In this document: piece after piece, positions 15,195 to 22,652 of the stretch
How the letters are laid out: every line of letters begins with the position of its first letter
How positions within the stretch are numbered: the first letter of the stretch is position 1
DNA from: JAWLCA01 sp050485905
Lineage (GTDB): Bacteria; Pseudomonadota; Alphaproteobacteria; Rhodobacterales; Rhodobacteraceae
Length of the DNA stretch: 39,397 nt
Assembly: GCA_050485905.1 (NCBI GenBank)
Contig: JBJHCH010000021.1
Coordinates: 1-39,397, forward strand
Direction of reading: 5' to 3'
The notes under the pieces: generated by a model
Database searches by the model: none
What the model was told of the DNA's origin: nothing
Seen by the model: only the letters and a program-made list of their open reading frames with translations
Position numbers and translations under genes: made by a program

Positions 15195-15749
15195 ATGGCC
15201 AGCGACCTGGGTTTGGATATCGGGGCGGATCGGACGCTTTTGCTGGTCGATGACGACGAGCCGTTCCTGCGCCGTTTGGCCAAGGCGATGGAAAAGCGCG
15301 GCTTCCTGCCCGAGGCGGCGGATAGCGTGGCGGCCGGCAAGGCCATCGCCTCGGCCCGGCCGCCGGCCTACGCGGTCGTCGATCTGCGGCTGGGCGACGG
15401 CAACGGGCTGGACGTGGTCGAAACCCTGCGCGCCCGGCGCCCCGACTGCCGCATCGTGGTGCTGACCGGCTATGGCGCCATCGCCACGGCGGTGGCGGCG
15501 GTGAAGATCGGCGCAACCGACTATCTGTCGAAGCCCGCCGATGCCAATGACATCGTCAACGCGCTGCTGTCGAACGGTGACGCCCTGCCGCCCCCACCCG
15601 AGAACCCGATGAGCGCCGACCGGGTGCGGTGGGAGCACATCCAGCGCGTTTTTGAGCAATGCGAGCGCAATGTGAGCGAGACCGCGCGGCGGCTGAACAT
15701 GCACCGACGCACGCTGCAGCGGATACTGGCGAAGCGGTCGCCGCGGTGA
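15195..15749 (+). CDS. regA: Response regulator RegA (PrrA)
   Basis: A 184-residue regulator, the exact family length. The receiver domain has the acidic pair in LLVDDDEPF, phospho-acceptor Asp63 (VVDLRLGDGNG) and the conserved Lys in DYLSKPADAND. A proline linker (PPPPENPMSADRVRW) leads to a Fis-type HTH (NVSETARRLNMHRRTLQRIL) that is nearly invariant in RegA proteins. It controls respiratory and other energy genes in response to RegB. The frame opens at 15135, but the ATG at 15195 gives the family N-terminus; its ribosome site is poorly spaced. A GTG six bases upstream is an alternative. Confidence 0.96.
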   Translation: MASDLGLDIGADRTLLLVDDDEPFLRRLAKAMEKRGFLPEAADSVAAGKAIASARPPAYAVVDLRLGDGNGLDVVETLRARRPDCRIVVLTGYGAIATAVAAVKIGATDYLSKPADANDIVNALLSNGDALPPPPENPMSADRVRWEHIQRVFEQCERNVSETARRLNMHRRTLQRILAKRSPR

Positions 15750-16117
15750 GGTGGCTTGCCGCGGTGCTTCTGCTGGGCGCCTGTGCGGCCGCGGCACCAC
15801 TGCCATCGGCGCGCGGACTGATGGTCGCGCCCTATGGTCTGCAACCTGGCGGCACGACCCTGCGGATCGACTTCGGCCGGGCCGAGGAGGGGGTGATCGC
15901 CCCCGTTTCCCGCCTGCTGGGTGCGCAACCGGTGGCGCGTGGGCCGGTGACGGGCTGCGGTCGGGCCGTGACCCGCGCCGCATGGCCCGATGGGCTGACG
16001 CTCTATTTCCAGGACGGCGACCTTGCCGGTTGGTCCGCGCCCGCTGACTATCCAGCCACCGCCGACGCCGCCCCGGCGGCGAACGAGCGTCGGCAGGCCG
16101 GGCTGGTTTGCGCCTGA
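15746..16117 (+). CDS. Small putative lipoprotein
   Basis: A 123-residue product from a GTG that overlaps the regA stop (GTGA), which implies translational coupling. The start VRWLAAVLLLGAC contains a lipobox (LLGAC), so the cysteine at residue 13 is probably lipidated. The mature part has two more cysteines and a YFQDGDLAGW segment; no family is recognised. Because it is co-translated with regA it may be part of the reg regulon's envelope functions, but this is inference. Confidence 0.7.
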   Translation: MRWLAAVLLLGACAAAAPLPSARGLMVAPYGLQPGGTTLRIDFGRAEEGVIAPVSRLLGAQPVARGPVTGCGRAVTRAAWPDGLTLYFQDGDLAGWSAPADYPATADAAPAANERRQAGLVCA

Positions 16118-16259
16118 GCGCGCACCGAGCCGCGCCGAAGACAGAGCGTTACATCTGATCTTGCCGCCCGTGCCGGAATGGGGCATGGGGTTGCTTGACA
16201 TGATAAGTATTCCAACCCCTGAGCGCCTGTGCCGTGCCCGTTTCGGGGTGATCTTCTAA

Positions 16260-17471
16260 ATGCCCAATTTCATACGCGAAAACTGGCGCTGGCTGGCGGT
16301 CGGCTTTCTTCTGACGTTTGCGTCCTCGTTCGGACAGACGTGGTTCATTTCGCTCTTTGCGGCTGAAATCAAGGCCAGGCACGGGCTGACGGATGGTAGC
16401 TGGGGAACGCTTTACACGCTGGCGACCATGATCTCGGCCGCATTGCTGCTGACCCGCGGGTCAATGGCCGACACGATGGCGCTGTCGCGGCTGATCCCGG
16501 TCACAGCGTTGCTGTTCGCGGCGGGCGGGCTGGCCTTCGCCTATGGCAATGCGCTCTGGCTGCTGGTCGGGTCGCTGGTGCTGCTTCGGTTCTGCGGTCA
16601 GGGCATGTTCCCCCATATCGCGATGACCGCGATGGGGCGGTGGTTTCAGGCGCGACGCGGTCAGGCGGTGTCGATCAGCAGCCTTGGCCATCCGGCGGGC
16701 GAGGTGGCGCTGCCGATCCTTGCCGTACTGGCGATCGGCTGGATCGGCTGGCAGGCGACCTGGCTTGTCGCGGCGCTGCTGCTGTCGACGGTGTTCCTTC
16801 CGCTGCTTCTGGTGCTTCTGCGCGCCGGGCGGATCGCCGAGGGCCGGCTTGCCGCGGCCGAGATGCCGGGACTGGAGGGGCGGCACTGGCGCCGGGCCGA
16901 GGCCATCCGGCATTGGCTGTTCCCGGCGCTGCTGCCGATCATGCTGACCCCCGGCTTCATCGGCACGGTGGTCTTCTTTCATCAGGTCCATATCGCCGAG
17001 GTGAAGGGCTGGACGCTGGTTCAGATGGCACCGGGCTATTGGTTCTTTGCCAGTGCCAGCGTGGTCACCGCGCTGGCGGCGGGCTGGGCCGCCGACCGGT
17101 TCGGCCCTGCCAGCCTGCTGCCGGTGGTATTGATCCCCACCGGCGCCGGTGTGCTGCTGATCGGGCAGGCCGAGGCGGTTGTCATCTGGTTTGCCGCGCT
17201 TGGTCTCGCCGGGATGACCCAGGGGATCAGCGCCTCGCTGTGGGGTGCGCTGCTGCCAGCCGTCTATGGCACGCGGCACCTGGGGTCGGTGCGGGCGCTT
17301 GCGACCACGGTGATCGTGGTATCGACCGCGATCGGTCCCGGGGTCACGGGCGTGCTGATCGATGCTGGCGTGGACTTTCCCAGCCAGTGCATGGTGCTGG
17401 CGCTGTGGTGCTTTGCGCTCACCGGCCTTGGTTACGCGATCCGGCGCGCGCTGGCACGGGCTGCCGGCTGA
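16260..17471 (+). CDS. MFS transporter
   Basis: A 403-residue permease with about twelve hydrophobic segments and the MFS loop pattern between segments 2 and 3 (TRGSMADTMALSR). It lacks a close match to a known drug or sugar class, so the substrate is not assigned. A GGTGAT lies eight bases before the ATG. A 19-residue frame (16200-16259) without a ribosome site ends directly at the start codon (TAAATG), which could couple translation. It is followed after 64 bases by an SDR gene on the same strand. Confidence 0.85.
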   Translation: MPNFIRENWRWLAVGFLLTFASSFGQTWFISLFAAEIKARHGLTDGSWGTLYTLATMISAALLLTRGSMADTMALSRLIPVTALLFAAGGLAFAYGNALWLLVGSLVLLRFCGQGMFPHIAMTAMGRWFQARRGQAVSISSLGHPAGEVALPILAVLAIGWIGWQATWLVAALLLSTVFLPLLLVLLRAGRIAEGRLAAAEMPGLEGRHWRRAEAIRHWLFPALLPIMLTPGFIGTVVFFHQVHIAEVKGWTLVQMAPGYWFFASASVVTALAAGWAADRFGPASLLPVVLIPTGAGVLLIGQAEAVVIWFAALGLAGMTQGISASLWGALLPAVYGTRHLGSVRALATTVIVVSTAIGPGVTGVLIDAGVDFPSQCMVLALWCFALTGLGYAIRRALARAAG

Positions 17472-17535
17472 CCCACTTGCCATCGCCGCCCCGCCGCGCG
17501 ACGCTGCCCCGGCCCGACCTGAAAGGACCGAGCCG

Positions 17536-18372
17536 ATGACCCATGCCGCCCTGCAACCCGGAAACACCGCCGTCATCACCGGAGGGGCGGCGGGCATCGG
17601 CCTTGCCATCGCGCGTCGGCTGGCCGGGATGGGGCTGAGCATCTGCATCGCCGACCGGGACGCCGACGCTCTGGCCGGCGCACGGGCGGAACTGACCGGT
17701 GCGGCGGCGGTGATGGCAGAGCGGGTCGATGTGTCCGACCCCGCCGACCTGCGCCGGCTGGTGACGGCGGTGGAGGACCGCTTCGGCGGCGCCGACGTGC
17801 TGGTCAACAACGCAGGCATCCAGCCCGGCAGTGACATCTTTGGCCCCGACGATGCCTGGGAGAGCGTTCTGGGTGTGAACCTGTGGGGCGTGATCCACGG
17901 CTGCCGCGCCTTTGTGCCCGGGATGATCGCGCGTGGCCGTTCCGGGCTGGTCATCAACACCGGGTCGAAACAGGGCATAACCTGCCCGCCGGGCGATCCG
18001 GCCTACAATATCTCCAAGGCCGGGGTGAAGGTGTTTACCGAGGCGCTGGAGCATCATCTGCGCAACGAAGCAGAGGGCCGCATCACCGCGCATCTGCTGA
18101 TCCCCGGCTTCGTCTTCACCGGACTGACGGCACGGGGCCGGGCGGAGAAGCCTGCCGGTGCCTGGACGCCGGAGCAGACCGCGGATTTCATGTTCGACCG
18201 GCTGGCTGCGGGGGATTTCTACATCCTTTGCCCCGACAACGACGTTCCCCGCCCGCTGGACGAGAGGCGGATCCTCTGGGCTGCCGGCGATATCGTGGAA
18301 AACCGGCCCCCGCTGTCGCGCTGGCACCCGGATTTCGCCGAAGCCTTCGCAGACTTCGCAAAAGGGAACTGA
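17536..18372 (+). CDS. Short-chain dehydrogenase/reductase
   Basis: A 278-residue classical SDR. The cofactor loop TGGAAGIG is near residue 15, NNAG (in VLVNNAGIQPG) follows, and the catalytic Ser/Tyr/Lys set is in INTGS and PAYNISKAG. Asp in ADRDA after beta-2 suggests NAD(H) preference. The start ATG at 17536 has AAAGGA at suitable spacing; the longer frame from 17362 overlaps the MFS gene. Its substrate is unknown. Its position behind an MFS gene suggests uptake and oxidation of the same compound. Confidence 0.88.
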   Translation: MTHAALQPGNTAVITGGAAGIGLAIARRLAGMGLSICIADRDADALAGARAELTGAAAVMAERVDVSDPADLRRLVTAVEDRFGGADVLVNNAGIQPGSDIFGPDDAWESVLGVNLWGVIHGCRAFVPGMIARGRSGLVINTGSKQGITCPPGDPAYNISKAGVKVFTEALEHHLRNEAEGRITAHLLIPGFVFTGLTARGRAEKPAGAWTPEQTADFMFDRLAAGDFYILCPDNDVPRPLDERRILWAAGDIVENRPPLSRWHPDFAEAFADFAKGN

Positions 18373-18376
18373 CGTC

Positions 18377-18403
18377 AGAACCGGCACGCCCCCCGGTTCT
18401 TTC
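18377..18403 (+). terminator. Rho-independent terminator after the SDR gene
   Basis: AGAACCGG (18377-18384) pairs perfectly with CCGGTTCT (18393-18400) around an eight-base loop and runs into TTC. The T tract is short. It lies five bases after the SDR stop. Confidence 0.6.
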
Positions 18404-18499
18404 AAGGGGTTGCGGCCCTGATATCCGATAACGACACCCCGTTTTTGCCTAGCATGGCGCGATAGCCCAGATGTTTCCCATCAACGCAGGAGACATGCC

Positions 18500-19006
18500 A
18501 TGCAGATTCGCACCAAACTTCTCGCCACCCTGACCGCCGCGGCCGTGATCGCAGGCAGCGTCACCCCAGCCGCCGCCACCTCGCAGCGCGACCGTGACTT
18601 TCTGCGCGGCGCGCTGGCTGCGGGCCTCGTTGGCGGCCTGATCTACTACAGCCAGCAGGACCGCGCGCGGGCGCAGCAGCCAAGCTACTATGCCCCGGTC
18701 ACGCGGCAGGCCACGCCCCAGCAGGTCTATCGGCAGCCGGCGCCCAGCCATCAGCACGCCACGACCTACCGCGCGCCGGTGCAGCACAATGCCATCGCAC
18801 AGGGCTTCCGCGACCTGACCTTCGACCAGCGCCGCACCGTGCAGCTTCGCCTGCAGCGGCAGGGCTACTATCATGACCGGATCGATGGCGTCTGGGGGCC
18901 GAATACCCAGCGCGCGGTGCAGGCCTATGCCTATGATGCGGGCTACGACCGCAGCCTGGACAGCTACGCGGGCGCGTCACAGCTCTACCGCTCGCTGCTT
19001 TACTGA
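18500..19006 (+). CDS. Exported peptidoglycan-binding domain protein
   Basis: A 168-residue protein. A signal peptide (residues 1-27, ending TPAAA) is followed by a Gly-rich hydrophobic patch (GALAAGLVGGLIYYS), a Gln/Pro/Tyr-rich low-complexity linker (about 53-95), and a C-terminal PG_binding_1 domain (FDQRRTVQLRLQRQGYYHDRIDGVWGPNTQRAVQAYA). It should sit in the periplasm bound to the wall. AGGAGA lies seven bases before the ATG. It stands alone after a terminator. Confidence 0.85.
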   Translation: MQIRTKLLATLTAAAVIAGSVTPAAATSQRDRDFLRGALAAGLVGGLIYYSQQDRARAQQPSYYAPVTRQATPQQVYRQPAPSHQHATTYRAPVQHNAIAQGFRDLTFDQRRTVQLRLQRQGYYHDRIDGVWGPNTQRAVQAYAYDAGYDRSLDSYAGASQLYRSLLY

Positions 19007-19082
19007 CGGCTGGCGGCCCCTTGCGGGCCGGGGGCGGCCGTGCGACCCATGGCACGCCCCCGGCCATGACAGGAGCCTGCAG

Positions 19083-19154
19083 ATGCCGTACATGCCCGCC
19101 GACCTTTGCGAAGCCAGCGCCGGCTTTGAGTGGACAGCGGGGCCGGTCGCATGA
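19083..19154 (+). CDS. Possible 23-residue leader ORF coupled to ridA
   Basis: A 24-codon frame whose ATG has AGGAG seven bases upstream and whose stop overlaps the next start (ATGA). The product (MPYMPADLCEASAGF and so on) has no signal peptide or recognised motif. It may be a leader whose translation delivers ribosomes to the first RidA gene, which lacks a ribosome site of its own. A degraded gene end is the alternative. Confidence 0.35.
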   Translation: MPYMPADLCEASAGFEWTAGPVA

Positions 19155-19522
19155 TCGAACGGCGCGGGATCGGCGCCCTCGACGGGGCGGTGAAGGCGCG
19201 GATCGTCGCAAGCGACAGCCTGATCTTCCTGTCCGGCATGCAGCCCGACACGACCGACGGCGACATGCGGGCGCAGATGCGCGGGGCGCTGGCCAATGTC
19301 GATGCCGCGCTGGCCGAGATGGGCGCGGATCAGCGATCCATCTTCAGCGTCCATGTCTGGCTGAAGGACATGCGGTGTTTCGGCGCGATGAACTCGGAAT
19401 GGAACGCCTGGGCCGACCCGGAAAGCCCGCCCGCGCGCACCTGCGTGTCGGGCGAGTTGTACCGACCCGACCTGCTGGTGGAACTGGTGGTGATCGCCGC
19501 CCGCATGGGGGCGCAGCCGTGA
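19151..19522 (+). CDS. RidA family protein, first copy
   Basis: A 123-residue YjgF/YER057c/UK114-fold protein. The region LIFLSGMQPDTTDGDMRAQM and the late PARTCVSGELYRPDLLVEL keep the conserved Arg (position equivalent to Arg105 in E. coli RidA) needed to deaminate reactive enamine/imine intermediates. The start is the ATG at 19151, which overlaps the stop of the short leader frame. Its stop overlaps the GTG of the second RidA gene (GTGA), so the two are co-translated. The substrate is not inferable; pyridoxal-phosphate enzyme by-products are typical. Confidence 0.85.
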   Translation: MIERRGIGALDGAVKARIVASDSLIFLSGMQPDTTDGDMRAQMRGALANVDAALAEMGADQRSIFSVHVWLKDMRCFGAMNSEWNAWADPESPPARTCVSGELYRPDLLVELVVIAARMGAQP

Positions 19523-19884
19523 TCACCCACTGGGGCCGGATCGACGGGCCGCGGTCGCCGCAGATTCACCTCGGGTCGGCCTGCCCGCAGATGCTGTCGG
19601 TCTGCACCGTGCCGGATGATACCGCCGAGGATGCGGGCGGGCAGACCGCGCAGATACTTGAGGTGATTGAGGCGTTTCTGGCCGATCACGGCGCGGGGCG
19701 CGAGCATCTGCTGATGGTGCAGGTCTGGCTGGCCGACATCCGCGATTTCGCCACCTTTCGTCAGGTCTGGAACGCATGGATCCTGCCCGATCACCCGCCC
19801 GCGCTGTCGGTCGTGCAGGCCGCCGCCGCGCGCCGTGACATTCTGGTGGAGATAAGGGCCTATGCGGCCCCGGCTAGCGGATGA
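19519..19884 (+). CDS. RidA family protein, second copy, catalytic Arg missing
   Basis: A 121-residue second RidA-fold protein, diverged from the first copy (shared pattern: MVQVWLADIRDFATFRQVWN, PDHPPALSVVQAA, LVEIRAYA). At the position of the catalytic Arg it has Leu (PALSVVQ instead of PARTCV), so deaminase activity is unlikely. It may form hetero-trimers with the first copy or bind a ligand. The GTG start overlaps the previous stop. Its own stop overlaps the convergent cupin gene by 11 bases. Confidence 0.85.
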   Translation: MITHWGRIDGPRSPQIHLGSACPQMLSVCTVPDDTAEDAGGQTAQILEVIEAFLADHGAGREHLLMVQVWLADIRDFATFRQVWNAWILPDHPPALSVVQAAAARRDILVEIRAYAAPASG

Positions 19885-20407
19885 ACCGCTCCACGTAATC
19901 CTCGCCCAGGCCCACGGTGGCATAGTGTTTCCGGCACATGGCGATCTTTGTGAACACGTCCTCGAACCCCGTGACCTTGCCCCAAGGATCGACGTAGCAC
20001 ATCACGCCGTTGACCTGGAATAGCGTGATCATCTCCTCCACATCCTCGGGCACGACAAGGGTATGCGTTTCGCCCGGCGGCTCGTAGACATAGCCGCCCT
20101 CCTCGGCCACCCAGTCATGTTCCAGATAGTGCCAGCGGCCCTTGATCACGTAGCCATGCACCGGCGCGGGGTGGCGGTGGCGGCTGAGCACCCCCGCGCG
20201 GCGCACCTTCAGCAGGTTCACCCAGTAGCCCTGTGACACCGACAGGCAGAGCGGGCGGAACCAGACATTCGCCGCCTGCGGCACCCAGACCCGGTCATCC
20301 GCCGGCACCGCGTCGGGGATCACGATATCCGCCGCCGCCTCGGCCGGGTTCGGCAACTGATAGGGCATCCGCGCCTCGTCTGCTGAACTGTCCGCCCTGT
20401 CTGCCAT
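19874..20407 (-). CDS. Cupin protein, 2,4'-dihydroxyacetophenone dioxygenase family
   Basis: A 177-residue single-domain cupin. Metal ligands are in SRHRHPAPVHGYVIKGRWHY (motif 1) and EPPGETHTLVVPEDVEEM (motif 2). The WFRPLCLSVSQGYWVNLL segment and the C-terminal DPWGKVTGFEDVFTKI are typical of the 2,4'-dihydroxyacetophenone dioxygenase group, which cleaves C-C bonds using iron. Many members have no tested substrate. The ATG at 20407 has GGGAGGGG upstream; the frame beyond it, to 20545, has no ribosome site. It is divergent from the Fsr-type MFS gene. Confidence 0.85.
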   Translation of the reverse strand: MADRADSSADEARMPYQLPNPAEAAADIVIPDAVPADDRVWVPQAANVWFRPLCLSVSQGYWVNLLKVRRAGVLSRHRHPAPVHGYVIKGRWHYLEHDWVAEEGGYVYEPPGETHTLVVPEDVEEMITLFQVNGVMCYVDPWGKVTGFEDVFTKIAMCRKHYATVGLGEDYVERFIR

Positions 20408-20571
20408 GCGCTGCCCCTCCCTCTTTGTGCCGTCAGGATGAGTGAGCGCGCGCGCAAAGGCAATCCGGCGATCAGCCGCAAAGGTGCGGGGTCTGCCGCT
20501 CCCTCGGCCCCTTGCACTCGCCCCCGGCTTTGACCAATGTGCCACCAGGCCCGTAGGGGCCGGGGAAGATT

Positions 20572-21774
20572 ATGTCGATCACGCATCATCAAGGCGCCGA
20601 GCGCACCACCTGGCTGGTGATTCTGGGCGTCAGCATCTGTCATCTGCTGAACGACGTGATGCAGTCGCTGCTGGCGGCGATCTACCCGCTGCTGCAGGCT
20701 GAGTTCGGGCTGGATTTCTGGCAGATCGGGCTGATGACCTTTGCCTTTCAGGTCACGGCATCGCTGCTGCAACCGGCCATCGGCTTCCTGACCGACCGGC
20801 GGCCTTTTCCGCAGTCGCTGCCCATCGGCATGGGGGCCACCTTCTGCGGGCTGATCCTGCTGGGTCTGGCCGAAAGCTACGGCTGGCTGCTGGCGGGGGC
20901 GATGCTGATCGGCGTCGGATCCGCGATCTTCCACCCCGAGGCATCGCGGGTCGCGCGGCTTGCCTCGGGCGGCCGGCATGTCACCGCGCAGTCGCTGTTT
21001 CAGGTCGGCGGAAACGTGGGCAGCGCCATCGGGCCGCTGCTGGCGGCGCTGGTCGTGGTGCCGCTGGGCCGGCCCAGCATCGTCTGGTTCGCGGTCATGG
21101 CGCTGATCGGCATGGTGATCCTGCGGCAGGTCGGCGCCTGGTACGGGCGCTGGCGGGTGGCGAATGCGGCGCGGGGGCCGGTGCGCGTGGCCGGGCCGGA
21201 CCTGCCGCGGCGGCGCATCGTCATCGCGCTGGTCGTGCTGGTGCTGCTCGTGTCGGTGAAGAACGTCTATAACGCCAGTGTCACCAGCTATTACACCTTC
21301 TTCCTGATCGACAAGTTCGGGCTGAGCACCCAGCAGTCGCAGTTGATGCTGTTCCTGTTCCTGGCGGCGATGGCAGCGGGCGTGGCGGCTGGCGGGCCGA
21401 TTGCGGACCGGGTGGGCACGCTGACGGTGATCTGGATCTCCATCGTGGGCGTGCTGCCCTTCACGCTGATGCTGCCGCATGTGGACCTGCTGTGGACCGC
21501 GATCCTGTCGGTGGTGATCGGGGCGGTGATGTCGATGGCCTTTCCCGCCATCGTGGTCTTTGCGCAGGAACTGGTGCCGGGGCGGATCGGCACCATTGCC
21601 GGGGTGTTCTTCGGCTTTGCCTTTGGCATGGGGGGGATCGGAGCGGCGGCGCTGGGGGTGCTGGCCGACAGCCACGGCATCGCCACGGTGTTCTGGCTTT
21701 GCTCGCTGCTGCCGTTCCTGGGGCTGACGACGATCCTGCTGCCGCGGCGGATTGAAATGCTGCGGGCGGGCTGA
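20572..21774 (+). CDS. MFS transporter, fosmidomycin-resistance (Fsr) type
   Basis: A 400-residue permease. The Fsr-family signatures ICHLLNDVMQSLLAAIYPLL (segment 1), IGSAIFHPEASRVARLASGG-like and SLFQVGGNVGSAIGPLLAAL are present, with about twelve membrane segments. E. coli Fsr exports fosmidomycin; most homologues have unknown natural substrates. GGGGAAG lies before the ATG. It is divergent from the cupin gene, with 164 bases between, including a GGCCC/GGGCC inverted repeat near the start. Confidence 0.9.
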   Translation: MSITHHQGAERTTWLVILGVSICHLLNDVMQSLLAAIYPLLQAEFGLDFWQIGLMTFAFQVTASLLQPAIGFLTDRRPFPQSLPIGMGATFCGLILLGLAESYGWLLAGAMLIGVGSAIFHPEASRVARLASGGRHVTAQSLFQVGGNVGSAIGPLLAALVVVPLGRPSIVWFAVMALIGMVILRQVGAWYGRWRVANAARGPVRVAGPDLPRRRIVIALVVLVLLVSVKNVYNASVTSYYTFFLIDKFGLSTQQSQLMLFLFLAAMAAGVAAGGPIADRVGTLTVIWISIVGVLPFTLMLPHVDLLWTAILSVVIGAVMSMAFPAIVVFAQELVPGRIGTIAGVFFGFAFGMGGIGAAALGVLADSHGIATVFWLCSLLPFLGLTTILLPRRIEMLRAG

Positions 21775-21858
21775 CGTCACGCCCGCGCGACCGGGATTTC
21801 ATCCCGCCGCCGGATCGCCTACATCGGGCCGGCATATCGGCAGGAAAGGCCGCCCCCC

Positions 21859-22539
21859 GTGATCCTTCGTCCCGTCAGCCAGAACAGCGATGTGCCTGCC
21901 GCGCTTTGGGCGCTGGTCGGGGCGATGGCGGTGATCGAACTGCTGCTGACCGGCGCCGACCGGGGCTGGTTCGGCGTGCCGCAGTGGCGGAGCATCGCCT
22001 TTGTCTACGGCGCGTTCTGGCAGCCGCTGCTTGACGGCTTTGCGCGGCCGGTCTTTCCGGGGCAGGTGACGGCGATGTTCCTGACCCATGCGATGCTGCA
22101 TGGCGGGCTGTTCCACCTGATGATGAACGGGATCATCCTGCTGGCGCTGGGCAAGTTCATTGCCGAGCAGGTGGGGGCAGTGGCGCTGATGGTGGTCTTT
22201 GCGGTCTCGGCGGTGGCGGGGGGAGCGGCCTTTGGGCTGATCAATACCGCGCCGGTGCCGATGATCGGGGCGTCGGGCGCGGTGTTCGGGTTCATCGGGC
22301 TGTGGCAATACTGGGAATATGCGGTCCGGCGTGAACATGGCCTGCCGGTGCGGCCGGTTCTGGCGACGATCGGGGCGCTGGTGGTGATCAACGTGGTGCT
22401 GATGGTGGCGCTGGGGGGCGGGCTGGCGTGGCAGGCCCATCTGGGCGGGTTCGTGGCCGGCTGGGCGCTGGGGCCGGTGATGACCGGGATTGCCCGGCGC
22501 AAGGGGCTGGCGACGCGGCATCCGCTGCTGGCGCCGTGA
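21859..22539 (+). CDS. Rhomboid family intramembrane serine protease
   Basis: A 226-residue membrane protein with six hydrophobic segments. Catalytic Ser lies in GASGAVFGF and catalytic His in QAHLGGFVAGW; the HGGLFHLMMNGIILLALG segment (second-TM His/Asn) is the rhomboid oxyanion part. It cleaves membrane-anchored substrates within the bilayer. The GTG at 21859 has AGGAAAGG upstream. It is convergent with the caspase gene, with a palindromic element between them. Confidence 0.9.
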   Translation: MILRPVSQNSDVPAALWALVGAMAVIELLLTGADRGWFGVPQWRSIAFVYGAFWQPLLDGFARPVFPGQVTAMFLTHAMLHGGLFHLMMNGIILLALGKFIAEQVGAVALMVVFAVSAVAGGAAFGLINTAPVPMIGASGAVFGFIGLWQYWEYAVRREHGLPVRPVLATIGALVVINVVLMVALGGGLAWQAHLGGFVAGWALGPVMTGIARRKGLATRHPLLAP

Positions 22540-22550
22540 TTTTCGGGGCG

Positions 22551-22627
22551 TGTCCACGCGTGGACAAAATGTCAAGCTATTGAAAACGAACGATATTCGA
22601 TTTTTTCTTTACCTGGACTTAACCTTT
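22551..22627. repeat. Palindrome-plus-tail element, copy 1
   Basis: TGTCCACG-CGTGGACA (22551-22566) is a perfect 16-bp palindrome. It is followed by AAGCTATTGAAAACGA, an ATTTTTT run, and TTTACCTGGACTTAACC. The same order is found at 32779-32856 between another convergent gene pair, with different but self-complementary palindrome arms. A short CGAA/TTCG stem before the T run might terminate rhomboid transcription. Confidence 0.75.
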
Positions 22628-22652
22628 GCCACGCTATTTCGGCGGCCTGAGG

